The position numbers and the translations under genes are program-made. The notes beneath the pieces are model-generated. The model did no database searches. It was not told the DNA's origin and saw nothing but the letters and a program-made list of their open reading frames with translations. From the NCBI RefSeq assembly GCF_040654195.1, contig NZ_JBFAHM010000001.1, positions 62,001-126,000 of the forward strand: a stretch of 64,000 nucleotides of DNA, written 5' to 3'. Positions within the stretch are counted from its first letter, which is position 1, and every line of letters starts with the position of its first letter. This DNA is from Hamadaea sp013361475 (lineage in GTDB: Bacteria > Actinomycetota > Actinomycetes > Mycobacteriales > Micromonosporaceae). Positions 25,239-34,798 of the stretch are shown one piece after another.

Positions 25239-25270
25239 GGGCTCTCGCGTTCAGGTTAAGGCGAGAGCCC
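25239..25270 (-). terminator. Hairpin between LCP genes 2 and 1
   Basis: A perfect 10-bp stem (25239-25248 with 25261-25270, 12-nt loop) is nested in an outer 8-bp stem (25195-25202 with 25274-25281). It lies after the LCP 2 stop on the minus strand. There is no clean T-run, so it may attenuate rather than stop transcription. Confidence 0.5.
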
Positions 25271-25313
25271 GTGGCCCAGATGGGAATTGCGTAACTTTTA
25301 GGGGTTCAGGCCG

Positions 25314-26576
25314 TTATTGCGCGGTTTTATCAGGAATGAGGTATTCGGGGTTGTCGGTGATGAAGTCACCGAGCCGATCCTCCGAGGCCGCCTTGAACAT
25401 GTCCTGGGTGCCCTGAGTGATGCCTTCACCGGTGCCGAAGTCGGACTTCGCGTACGTGCCGGCGTTGGTCTTGAGCGCGATCAGGTCAGAGCCCGCGAGC
25501 GACTTCAGCGTGAAGATGAAGTCGTCGAGCGGCACGCCGTTGGTGTCCATCTTCAGCGAGGCGCCGGCCGCCTTGATCAGTTCGCTCAGCTTCACCGGGT
25601 TGGTGATGACGCCGGCGCTGGTCGCTTTCTTCGCCATCGACTTCAACAGCTGCTGCTGGTGCTTCTGCCGGTCGTAGTCGCTGTTCGGCAGTCCGTAGCG
25701 CTGCCGGGAGAAGTCCAGCGCCTCCCAGGCCGCCATGTTGCGGCACCCCGCCTTGTGGATCCAGCTGTTGGAGAGCTTGTGGTCGCCGTTGTAGCTGTAG
25801 TACTGCGGCTCGCCCTTCTTGTTCTTGATGTAGTGGCTGGACCAGGTGTCCTTCTCCACACACATGTAGACGCCGCCCATGGCCTGGATGACGTTCTTGA
25901 AGCCGTTGAAGTCGATCACCACGACGCCGTCGAACTTCAGACCCGTGAGCTGCTCGACCGTCTTCTTCATCAGACCGGCGCCGCCCTGCCAACCCTGGTT
26001 GTGCTGCGAGCCGAAGTAGTACGCGGCGTTGATCTTGTCGTGCGCCGTGCCGTTGTAGTTGGCCTTCTTCCAGCTGGGGATGGCCACCTCGGCGTCACGC
26101 GGGATCGAGATCAGGTACGCCTGGTCGTGCGTGGCGGGGATGTGCAGGATGATGATCGTGTCGGCCCGAGAGGTGTTCGCGGCCCAGCCGTCGCGCGTGT
26201 CGAGGCCGAGCATGAGGATGTCGATCGGGCCCTTCAGGGCGGTCCGCGCGTCCTGCGTCTCGACCTTCCCGCCGTCCTCAGCCACCGAGCCGGTCTCGAT
26301 CGAACTGGTCAGGTCACCCATCAGAGACTTGGCCGCCGCGACACCGCCGAATCCGACGAGGGTCACGATCGCGCCCAGCGCCATGACCAGCTTCGCCCAG
26401 AGGGGGCTGTGGACCTTTTTCTTCTTCTTGGGCTTCAGGTTGTGCCCGCCCGACTTGCCGGAACGTCCGTATTCGCCGCCCCGGGGCGGCTCCTGCCCGT
26501 AGGAGTCGTAGCCGTAGGGATCGTCGGGATAACCATTCCCCGCCGACGAACGCCGGCTGCTGGTCTTCGACGGCAT
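25314..26576 (-). CDS. LytR-CpsA-Psr (LCP) family wall-polymer transferase 2
   Basis: The 420-residue protein has a Ser/Gly/Tyr-rich cytoplasmic N-terminus of about 45 residues ending in a lysine-rich run (PKKKKKVHS), one membrane helix and an LCP domain with RADTIIILHIPATHD, SIPRDAEVAIP and HDKINAAYYFGSQH. FSRQRYGLPNSDYDRQKHQQ is the C-terminal conserved block. Two cysteines in the domain probably form a disulfide. ATG at 26576 follows GGGGAG. The 177-bp gap upstream (26577-26753) holds no gene; a G7 run lies near 26681. Confidence 0.94.
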   Translation of the reverse strand: MPSKTSSRRSSAGNGYPDDPYGYDSYGQEPPRGGEYGRSGKSGGHNLKPKKKKKVHSPLWAKLVMALGAIVTLVGFGGVAAAKSLMGDLTSSIETGSVAEDGGKVETQDARTALKGPIDILMLGLDTRDGWAANTSRADTIIILHIPATHDQAYLISIPRDAEVAIPSWKKANYNGTAHDKINAAYYFGSQHNQGWQGGAGLMKKTVEQLTGLKFDGVVVIDFNGFKNVIQAMGGVYMCVEKDTWSSHYIKNKKGEPQYYSYNGDHKLSNSWIHKAGCRNMAAWEALDFSRQRYGLPNSDYDRQKHQQQLLKSMAKKATSAGVITNPVKLSELIKAAGASLKMDTNGVPLDDFIFTLKSLAGSDLIALKTNAGTYAKSDFGTGEGITQGTQDMFKAASEDRLGDFITDNPEYLIPDKTAQ

Positions 26577-26753
26577 GCGACTCCCCTACCTGACGTTCGT
26601 TCCGGCGGCCCGGCCGTGGCCACTGGCCGATCACCATAGACAAGCTGTATTACGGTCCGCCACCCCATGAAGATCGATTTGGGGGGGCTTATGGCAGTTG
26701 CCCGTAAAGTCGCGCCGTTCGGCCGAGTCCGCCTTGAAGCCCGCTGAACACTT

Positions 26754-28079
26754 TTAGGAGGCAGACGGGGAACTTGTCGCGTTCGCCGACACGTACGCCT
26801 CCATCGTGTCCTTGGCCATGGCGTCGTAGAGAGCCAGTGCCTTGGTCTTGTCCGAGAGCACCACACTCTCGCCGTCGCGGGTCGCGCTGCCCAGGTTGGG
26901 GCTGGTGAGGAAGGTCAGTTTGTCGCTGCTCATGCTGCGGAACTGCAGCACCATGTCGGTCAACGCGAAGTCCTTGTCCACCGTGACGGCCTTCGTCAGC
27001 GTCTGGAGGAACGCGTTCAGCTTTCCGGGGTTGGCCATCACCCCGGCGCTGGTCGCCTTGTCCAGCATCGCCTTCAGCAGCGCCTGCTGGTGCCGCATCC
27101 GGGCGAAGTCGCCGTCGGGGAACTGCTTGCGCTGCCGCACGTAGTCGAGCGCCTCGGCTCCGTCGAAGTGCCGGTTGCCCTTCTGGAACGTCCGGAACGG
27201 CTTGTGGATCGACTTGATCGTGCGGTCGACGTACATGTCGACCCCGCCCAGCGCGTCCACGACCTCCTTGAGCCCGCCGAAGTCGATCGAGACGACGTGG
27301 TCGATCCGCACTCCGGAGTAGTTCTCCACCGTCTGGACGGCCATCGGCAGCCCACCCCAGGCGAACGACGCGTTGATCTTGGCGTACGTGTCGCCGTACT
27401 GCGCGCCGGGCGTCTTCGGGATGTAGACGTAAAGGTCACGCGGGATCGAGACCAGGTATGCGTGCTGGTGATCGGCCGAGATGTGGACGACCACGATCGT
27501 GTCGGCCCGCCAGGAGCTGGCCTGCGACATGTCGGTGTCCGGGTCTCGGGAGTCGCTGCCGACGAGCAGGATGTTCATCGCGCCGTCGACCGTCTTCAGC
27601 GGACGGTCGCCGACGATCGACGAGAACGGGTCGGTCTTCTGCAGCTTGCTGTTGAGGTTGACCCCGTAGAGCCACACGCCGCCACCGATCAGCAGCGCGA
27701 CGACGAGCGCGAGGCCGCCCAGGACGAGGGCGATCCGGCCCCACCGCGGCTTGATCTTCCGCTTCGGCTGGCCGTAGGTGCCGCCGGTCCCGCCGGCGGG
27801 CGGCCGCGAAGATCCGTTGCCGCCGCTGCCGCCGCGGCCCCCGCCCGGCCGGCTCGACCCGGACCGGTAGGAACCGCGCGAGGAGCCCGGCCGGCTTCCG
27901 GACACGCTCGCACGGCCGCTCGTGCGGCCGCCGTCGCGGGGACGCTCAGGCGGGGTCGACCCGCCTTCTGCGCTGTCCCCCGCTCGAGCCGAGCGTGAGG
28001 ACGGCGGGACAGCCCCGGGGTCCCCGTCGCCGTTCGGCTTGCGAGGGCGGCCGTAGACGCCGCCGGAAGAGTTCGCCAT
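26754..28079 (-). CDS. LytR-CpsA-Psr (LCP) family wall-polymer transferase 3
   Basis: The 441-residue protein has a long Arg/Ser/Gly-rich cytoplasmic N-terminus (about residues 1-110), one membrane helix and an LCP domain with RADTIVVVHISADHQ, SIPRDLYVYIP and YAKINASFAWGG. Unlike copies 1 and 2 the final block is VRQRKQFPDGDFARMRHQQ. ATG at 28079 follows TACCCT by 6 nt on the minus strand (28091-28086), so it is probably leaderless and heads the LCP cluster. The basic tail may bind partners in the cytoplasm. Confidence 0.94.
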   Translation of the reverse strand: MANSSGGVYGRPRKPNGDGDPGAVPPSSRSARAGDSAEGGSTPPERPRDGGRTSGRASVSGSRPGSSRGSYRSGSSRPGGGRGGSGGNGSSRPPAGGTGGTYGQPKRKIKPRWGRIALVLGGLALVVALLIGGGVWLYGVNLNSKLQKTDPFSSIVGDRPLKTVDGAMNILLVGSDSRDPDTDMSQASSWRADTIVVVHISADHQHAYLVSIPRDLYVYIPKTPGAQYGDTYAKINASFAWGGLPMAVQTVENYSGVRIDHVVSIDFGGLKEVVDALGGVDMYVDRTIKSIHKPFRTFQKGNRHFDGAEALDYVRQRKQFPDGDFARMRHQQALLKAMLDKATSAGVMANPGKLNAFLQTLTKAVTVDKDFALTDMVLQFRSMSSDKLTFLTSPNLGSATRDGESVVLSDKTKALALYDAMAKDTMEAYVSANATSSPSAS

Positions 28080-28163
28080 GCCTTCAGGGTACGTACGCGT
28101 GCGACACCCAGACGGGTAGCGACGCGACCTCGGCATACCTTCTCGTGCCGGGCGACCAGCGAA

Positions 28164-28200
28164 AAGCCGGGCGGCGGAGGGAATCTCCACCACCCGGCTT
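28164..28200 (-). terminator. Terminator of the symporter operon
   Basis: A 16-bp stem (28164-28179 with 28185-28200) is followed on the minus strand by TTTTC. Its two mismatches become G-U pairs in the minus-strand RNA, which fits a terminator for the gene ending at 28272. Confidence 0.85.
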
Positions 28201-28271
28201 GACAGCTATCCGACGGTCTCCAGCCTGCGGCGGCTCCGGCGACGAACCGGGACGCCAGACCGTCAGACGAT

Positions 28272-29918
28272 CTAGTGGGCGCCCGCGCCGGTCAGCGACC
28301 GGACCTCCAGCTCGGCGTACCGGGCGTCGTCGGCCTTCTCGCCGGACAGCATCGTGCCGAGCCACCCGAAGAAGAAGCCGAGCGGGATCGAGATGATGCC
28401 GGGGTTCTGCAGCGGGAACCAGGCGAAGTCGGCGTCCGGGAACCAGGACGTCGGCAGGCTGGAGACGACCGGGGAGAAGACGACGAGCAGGACCGCCGAC
28501 CCCAGGCCGCCGTAGATCGCGGTGGTCGCCCCGACGGTGTTGAACCTCTTCCAGAACAGGCTGTAGAGGATCGCCGGGAGGTTGCCCGACGCCGCGACCG
28601 CGAAGGCCAGCGCGACCAGGAACGCCACGTTGAGCTTCTGGGCGAAGATCGCCAGGACGATCGAGATCGCCCCGATCACGAACGCGGAGGCGCGCGCGAC
28701 GTTGATCTCCTGCCGCTCGGTCGCCTCGCCCTTGCGTACCACGTTGGCGTAGAAGTCGTGGGCCACCGACGAGGAGGAGGCCAGGGTCAGCCCCGCCACC
28801 ACCGCGAGGATGGTCGCGAACGCCACGGCCGCGATGATCGCGAGCAGCGAAGCGCCCCCGACGTCTCCGCCGAGGAACCGCTTGCCCAACGCCTGGGCCA
28901 GCTGCGGCGCGGCCGTGTTGCCACCCGGGTCCTGCGCGGTGATGTCCTTGCTGCCGACCAGGGCCGCGGCGCCGAAGCCCAGGGCCAGGGTGAGCAGGTA
29001 GAACGACCCGATGATGCCGATCGCCCAGAGCACGCTGCGCCGCGCGGCCTTCGCCGTCGGCACGGTGTAGAAGCGGATCAGAATGTGCGGCAGACCCGCG
29101 GTGCCGAGGACCAGCGCGAGACCGAGCGACAGCAGGTCCATCTTGTTGTAGAAGGTCTGCGTCGGGTCGCCGGCCACTTCCTTGCCGTAGCGCAGCCCGG
29201 GCTCCAGGAACGCCGCGCCCTTGCCCGACTTCTCGGCCGCCGCGCCGAGCAGGCTCGACAGATTGAACTTGTACGCCGCCAGCACGAGGACCGCCATGAG
29301 GATGGCCCCACCCATGAGCAGGAACGCCTTGACGATCTGGACGTAGGTCGTGCCCTTCATGCCGCCGACGACCACGTAGACGATCATGAGCGCGCCGACG
29401 AGGAGAATGGTGGCGATCTTGGCGGTGTCGGCCGACATCCCGAGGAAGGTCTGGCCCGGCTTGATCCCCAGCAACAGCGCGACCAGCGAGCCCGCGCCGA
29501 CCATCTGGGCGATCAGGTAGAAGACGGAGACCGTGACGGTCGAGACCGCCGCCGCCGACCGGACCGGCCGCTGCCGCATCCGGAAGGCGAGCACGTCGGC
29601 CATCGTGTAGCGGCCGGCGTTCCGCAGGAACTCCGCGACCAGCAACAACGCCACCAACCAGGCGACGAGGAAGCCGATGGAGTAGAGGAAGCCGTCGTAG
29701 CCGTACAGGGCGATTAGGCCGGCGATGCCGAGGAAGGAGGCGGCGGACATGTAGTCGCCGCCGATCGCCATGCCGTTCTGGAACGCCGAGAACGACCGGC
29801 CACCGGCGTAGAAGTCGGTGGCGGTCCGGGTCTGCCGGCTGGCCCAGATCGTGATCACCAAGGTCACCGCGACCAGGACCAGGAACAGGACGATCGTGAG
29901 GGTACGGGCGTTGGTCAC
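28272..29918 (-). CDS. actP: Sodium:solute symporter, acetate permease (ActP) type
   Basis: The 548-residue SSS-family transporter has about 13 hydrophobic segments. The start region TATDFYAGGRSFSAFQNGMA and GGDYMSAASFLGIAGLIALYGYDG are close to cation/acetate symporters. Pairing with a DUF485 protein directly upstream (GTGA overlap) is the usual actP layout. Substrates of related proteins include acetate, propionate and pyruvate; no acetyl-CoA synthetase gene is nearby to settle this. Confidence 0.88.
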   Translation of the reverse strand: MTNARTLTIVLFLVLVAVTLVITIWASRQTRTATDFYAGGRSFSAFQNGMAIGGDYMSAASFLGIAGLIALYGYDGFLYSIGFLVAWLVALLLVAEFLRNAGRYTMADVLAFRMRQRPVRSAAAVSTVTVSVFYLIAQMVGAGSLVALLLGIKPGQTFLGMSADTAKIATILLVGALMIVYVVVGGMKGTTYVQIVKAFLLMGGAILMAVLVLAAYKFNLSSLLGAAAEKSGKGAAFLEPGLRYGKEVAGDPTQTFYNKMDLLSLGLALVLGTAGLPHILIRFYTVPTAKAARRSVLWAIGIIGSFYLLTLALGFGAAALVGSKDITAQDPGGNTAAPQLAQALGKRFLGGDVGGASLLAIIAAVAFATILAVVAGLTLASSSSVAHDFYANVVRKGEATERQEINVARASAFVIGAISIVLAIFAQKLNVAFLVALAFAVAASGNLPAILYSLFWKRFNTVGATTAIYGGLGSAVLLVVFSPVVSSLPTSWFPDADFAWFPLQNPGIISIPLGFFFGWLGTMLSGEKADDARYAELEVRSLTGAGAH

Positions 29919-30262
29919 TTCGCACCCCCCTCGATCTCGGCCTCGACCCGCGTCTTGATGGCCTCGGCGGTGGCGTCCAGCTTGCGGTCGGCGAAGCGGG
30001 CGTACATCCAGGCGATCAGGAACGTCGAGAGGAACTGGAGCAGGCCGAAGACGAGCGCGACGTTGACGTTGCCGAACAACACCGTGCCCATGAAGTCCCG
30101 CGCGTACGCCGAAAGCAGCACGTACAGCGCGTACCAGAGGAAGAAGGCGACCGTCATGGGGAAGACGAATCGGCGCAGCGTACGCCGCAACCCGGTGAAC
30201 TCGGGCGTCTGTTGGGCGCGGACGTAGGGGGTTTCGTCGAGATGGGGTGGAGCCGTGGTCAT
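29915..30262 (-). CDS. DUF485 small membrane protein, symporter partner
   Basis: The 115-residue protein has two membrane helices (about residues 32-52 and 68-88) and the DUF485 pattern LRRTLRRFVFPMTVAFFLWY. It accompanies ActP-type symporters, role unclear. ATG at 30262 is preferred; a GTG nine bases earlier is in frame. AGGCGG about 8 nt upstream is a plausible ribosome-binding site. Confidence 0.87.
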   Translation of the reverse strand: MTTAPPHLDETPYVRAQQTPEFTGLRRTLRRFVFPMTVAFFLWYALYVLLSAYARDFMGTVLFGNVNVALVFGLLQFLSTFLIAWMYARFADRKLDATAEAIKTRVEAEIEGGAK

Positions 30263-30400
30263 TGCGATCACCGCCTGGGGGAGTTGGTTTCGCGGACCCT
30301 AGAGCGGCCCCTCCCGCGCGGTGTAGCGCTGCGTCCCGCATCGATCACGATCTGCGCCGAGCGGTCGCCCGGCTGCGCCGAGTGACCTGGGCCACACCGT

Positions 30401-30931
30401 TCACCGCAGCTCGCGGTACCGGCCCCGGTAGTGGAGCAGCGGCTCGGCGGCGGCCCCGAACCGGATCTCCGCGACGGTCGCCTCGACGAGCAGGCCCCAG
30501 CCGAACGGCGTGGCCTGCTCGACCACGCAACCCGCGGTGGTGCGCTCACCAGCCGGAACAGGTCCCTGGTCGAGCTGCGTCCAGCCCTCGTCCCGGAACA
30601 GTCCACCCGGGGCGGGCAGCAATCCGGCGAAGCGATCGGCGAGCTGCCGATCCTCCGGCCCCAGCAGGGTCAGGACGAACCGCCCGGTGCGCTCGGCGGC
30701 CGCCCAGAACTCCGACTCGTCGTCGACGAGGCCCAGCACCCGCCCCGGATCGCCGTCCGCGATCACCGCGGAGGACACGGTCAGCCCCGCCCGGTCCCGG
30801 CCCTCGCCGGCCGTCCACAAGGTCACCGTCGACGCCATCCGGCCGCGGAGACGGCGTACCGGGGAGCGCAGGTCGTCGGGAGTGGCGAACGGGTCCTCCG
30901 AGTGGATCGTCACCCGCTCATCATCCCGCAT
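30401..30931 (-). CDS. Flavin reductase family (FMN-binding split-barrel) protein
   Basis: The protein is about 176 residues. The segment RMASTVTLWTAG...AGLTVSSAVIADGDPGRVLGLVDD follows the flavin-reductase-like pattern for FMN binding, and WGLLVEATVAEI with a C-terminal HYRGRYREL closes the barrel. It could be a short-chain flavin reductase of a two-component monooxygenase, but no oxygenase is adjacent. The start is unsure: ATG at 30931 touches the repeat at 30931-31003, and GTG at 30913 follows GATGAT by 6 nt. Confidence 0.7.
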   Translation of the reverse strand: MRDDERVTIHSEDPFATPDDLRSPVRRLRGRMASTVTLWTAGEGRDRAGLTVSSAVIADGDPGRVLGLVDDESEFWAAAERTGRFVLTLLGPEDRQLADRFAGLLPAPGGLFRDEGWTQLDQGPVPAGERTTAGCVVEQATPFGWGLLVEATVAEIRFGAAAEPLLHYRGRYRELR

Positions 30932-31003
30932 GATCATTGCGCCAGCCATGCTGTTTCACGAGCGGATTCGCCCCATTCAACAACATGGCTGACGCAATGA
31001 TCA
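30931..31003. repeat. Palindromic repeat family 3, copy 1
   Basis: Arms of 25 nt (30931-30955 and 30979-31003) begin TGATCATTGCG and enclose 23 nt. The two mismatches both become G-U pairs in minus-strand RNA, the sense strand of the gene that ends at 31005. It may therefore act as that operon's terminator. Confidence 0.88.
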
Positions 31004-31004
31004 C

Positions 31005-31550
31005 TCACTTCGCGGCGGTGATCGTGCCCGCCGTGATCGTGCCGTCGGACCCGGTCTGGCCCTGGACCGTGACCGACGCGCCGGCCTTGAGGTCCTTGAC
31101 CGTGATCGTCGACGACGACTGCACCTTCGTGGTGTCGTTGACCTTGACCGTGACCACGGTGCCGTCGGCCAACTCGACGTAGACCGTGTTGCCGTCGACC
31201 AGCTTGACCTTCCCGGTGGTGGCGTTGCGGGTGGAGGTGCCACCGCCTTGCTGGCCGGTGGCGCCTTGCTGGCCGAAGGTGCCGCCGCCGGGGAAGCCGT
31301 AGCCGCCACCCGGGAACCCGTACGATCCACGGCCGTTGCCCCCGCCCGGGGTGGTCGCGGTCGCCTCGGTGCCGCCGCCGACCTGGAGTCCGCCGATGAA
31401 TCCGGCGACGACCAGGACCGCTCCCCCGAGGATGAGGGTGCTGCGAGTGAGCCAGGGCTTGCGTTCGGCCTTGGCGAGGCCGACGGCGAGGTCGTCGATC
31501 GGCGCGGTCGGGTCGTCCAGCGTGGACACCTGGTCGCTGTGCTTGCTCAT
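31005..31550 (-). CDS. DUF5666-like membrane-anchored protein of the export operon
   Basis: The 181-residue protein has a cytoplasmic start, one membrane helix (about residues 35-58), a Gly-rich linker with repeated YGFPGGG, and a C-terminal OB/beta domain (VKLVDGNTVYVELADGTVV, TKVQSSSTITVKDLKAG, GSDGTITAGTI) resembling DUF5666. ATG at 31550 has AGGAG about 9 nt upstream. It ends the six-gene operon running from 37121, 12 nt after the permease stop. A direct role is unknown; it may help the exporter outside the membrane. Confidence 0.8.
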   Translation of the reverse strand: MSKHSDQVSTLDDPTAPIDDLAVGLAKAERKPWLTRSTLILGGAVLVVAGFIGGLQVGGGTEATATTPGGGNGRGSYGFPGGGYGFPGGGTFGQQGATGQQGGGTSTRNATTGKVKLVDGNTVYVELADGTVVTVKVNDTTKVQSSSTITVKDLKAGASVTVQGQTGSDGTITAGTITAAK

Positions 31551-31562
31551 CTGGGACAACTC

Positions 31563-32752
31563 CTACTCGTACCGCAGTGCGTCGATGGGGCGCAGCCCGG
31601 CCGCCCGGCTGGCGGGGTAGCTGCCGAAGAACAGTCCGATCGCGACGGACACGCCCAGGGCCAGGAAGACCGAGCTGGGCACGATCACCGGCGTGATCCC
31701 GGTGATCTGGAAATTCGCCCCGATGTACGCGCCCGCCACCCCGAGCAGGCCGCCGACCAGGGACAGCATCGTGGCCTCCAGCAGGAACTGGGTGAGGATG
31801 ACCCGCCGGGGCGCGCCGAGCGCCTTGCGGATGCCGATCTCCCGGGTCCGCTCGGTGACCGTGACCATCATGATGTTGGTGATGCCGATGCCGCCGACCA
31901 GCAGCGAGATCCCGGCGACCGCGCCGAGCAGGGTCGTGAAGGTCTCCGCCGTCGCCGTACGCGTCTCCAGCAGCTGCGAGGCCGACCGGATCTGATAGGG
32001 CGTGTTCGACGTGCTGGTGACGTGCATCTTCGTGTTCAGGATGGCGGTCGCCTCGGCCTGAGCCGCGCTCACCGCGTCGGCGTTTGCCGCCTCGATCAGG
32101 ATCGAGTTGATCGCGCCGTAGCCGGTGAGCGCTTTGCGGACGGAGTTGATCGGGGCGATCGCGGTGTCGTCGGGGTCGTTGAACCCGCTCGACCCCTTCT
32201 CCGCCAGTACGCCGATGACGGTGAAGATCTGACCGCCGACGCTGACCTGCTTGCCGAGCGGATCCTCGGTGCCGAACAGCTCCTCGGCGGTCGTGGACCC
32301 GATGACCAGTACGCGGTTCGCGTCGGTCAGGTCGGCCTCGGTGAACCACTCGCCCTTGTCGATCTTGGAGTTGTTGGCCTCCAGATAGTCCCGGCTGGTG
32401 CCGACGACGCTGGTGCTGTGGTCGGTGTCGCCGTAGGTCAACGTCTGTGACGTGCTCACCACCGGCGAGACGCTCTTGATGTCGGGCGCGGCGTTCTTGT
32501 CCTGCAACGCCTCGACGATCGACATCGTCAGGTCGGTGCTGTAGGTCGAACTGCGTACCGCGCGGCCGCTGCTCACCGTCAGCGTGTTCGTGCCCAGGCT
32601 CTGCAGGCTCTCCTCGACCGCGACCTTCGAGCCGTTGCCGACCGCGACCAGCAGGATCACCGCGCCGACGCCGATCAGGATGCCCAGCATCGTCAGTCCC
32701 GAGCGGAGTTTGTTCGCTCCGATGCCCCGCAGGGCGAACTTGAAGATCTCCA

Positions 32753-32762
<10 letters not shown>
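31563..32762 (-). CDS. MacB/FtsX-type ABC transporter permease
   Basis: The 399-residue permease has an N-terminal helix (LRSGLTMLGILIGVGAVILLV), a large external domain of about 220 residues and three C-terminal helices, one with GGIGITNIMMVTVTERTREIGIRKALGAPRR, the FtsX/MacB signature. GTG at 32762 is chosen because AGGAGG lies 7 nt upstream; ATG at 32753 is the other choice. It overlaps the ATPase gene by 10 nt. MacB-type transporters work on substrates outside the membrane. Confidence 0.93.
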
Positions 32763-33567
<805 letters not shown>

Positions 33568-33571
<4 letters not shown>

Positions 33572-34734
33572 CGGAAGCCTCCGCCGCCCCCGGCCGCGCC
33601 GCCCGGAATCTGGCCGCCGCCGCCGAACTGTCCACCGCCGGGGAACTGGTTGGTGGTGGTGGAGTTGGTCGTGACGGTCGCGATGACCACCTTCTCGCCG
33701 GCGGTCAGGCCCGACTTGATCTCCGTATAGGTGTCGCCCTCGACGCCGATGGTGACGGTGCGGGTCTCCTGGGCGCCGCTGTCGGTGACGACGGTGACGG
33801 TCTTGAGGTTTCCGGCCGACTTCACCGCCGCGGCCGGCACGTAGAGGACGTTCTCCACCTTGCTCACCACGACGCTGATCGACACCGACTGACCGAGCTT
33901 GGCCCCGGTCGGCACCGTGTTGAGGCTGATCACGATCGGGTAGGAGGTGACGCCGCCGCTCGTCGTGGACGTCGGCGAGATCGTGGTGACCAGACCCTCG
34001 ACTGACGTGTTGGCCAGCGCGTTCCAGGTGACCTGCGCGGACTGCTTCAGCTTGAGCCGGGTGGCGTCCGACTCCGGCACACTGGCCGACACCTGCAGCT
34101 TGTCCATGTCGGAGATCACGATGAACGCGCTGGACCCGCTGCTCGAGGAGGCCGAGTTGCCGGTGCCGCCCGAGCTGCTCGACGACCCGGAGGAGGAGCC
34201 GCCGACGGTCCCGTTCATCGCGGTGACCGTCCCGGCCATGCCCGCCTTCAGCGTGGTGCCGTCCTGCGCCCGCTTGGCGCTGTCGTACGCGTTCTGCGCG
34301 CTGGTCACCGACCGCTGAGCCTGCTCGACCTGATCCGAGTCGTCGTCGAACTCGTCCTTGGCGTCGGCCAGCGCCTCCTTGGCGTCAGTGAGGTTCGCCT
34401 TCGCCGTGGCGAGCGTGGCGGCCGTCTCGGTGCCGTCGACGGTCGCGAGCACCTGGCCCTTGGTCACCTTGTCGCCGACGGCGACCTTGATCGAGGTGAC
34501 CGTCCCAGAGGTCACGAAGTTGTGGTTCATGGTGGTCGCGCTCGCCACCGTGCCGCTAGCCGTGACCGACGCGGTGACCGTGCCCTGCGCGACGGTGCCG
34601 GTACGCGCGGTCGACGTGCCCGTCGATCCCCCACCGTCCCCGTTGAGCAGCGTGTACGCCCACGCGCCACCACCGACCAGCAACGCGCTGAGCACGCTGT
34701 TGATCAGGAAAGTACGCCGTCGCCAGAATCGCAT
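33568..34734 (-). CDS. MacA/HlyD-type membrane fusion (adaptor) protein
   Basis: The 388-residue protein has an N-terminal membrane anchor, a biotinyl-lipoyl half (SGTVTSIKVAVGDKVTKGQV), an alpha-hairpin, a low-complexity Gly/Ser stretch (about residues 175-205) and a beta-barrel and membrane-proximal region. The C-terminus is Gly/Pro-rich (GGGQFGGGGQIPGG). Gram-positive relatives such as YknX pair with MacB-type ATPase and permease without an outer membrane. It follows the sensor kinase gene by 64 nt on the same strand. Confidence 0.9.
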
Positions 34735-34798
34735 GGCGGCATGCTCGCGGGTCGCGCTCGATGGGGACTAGGCCGAATCTCGGAGCCAGCTCGGAATC

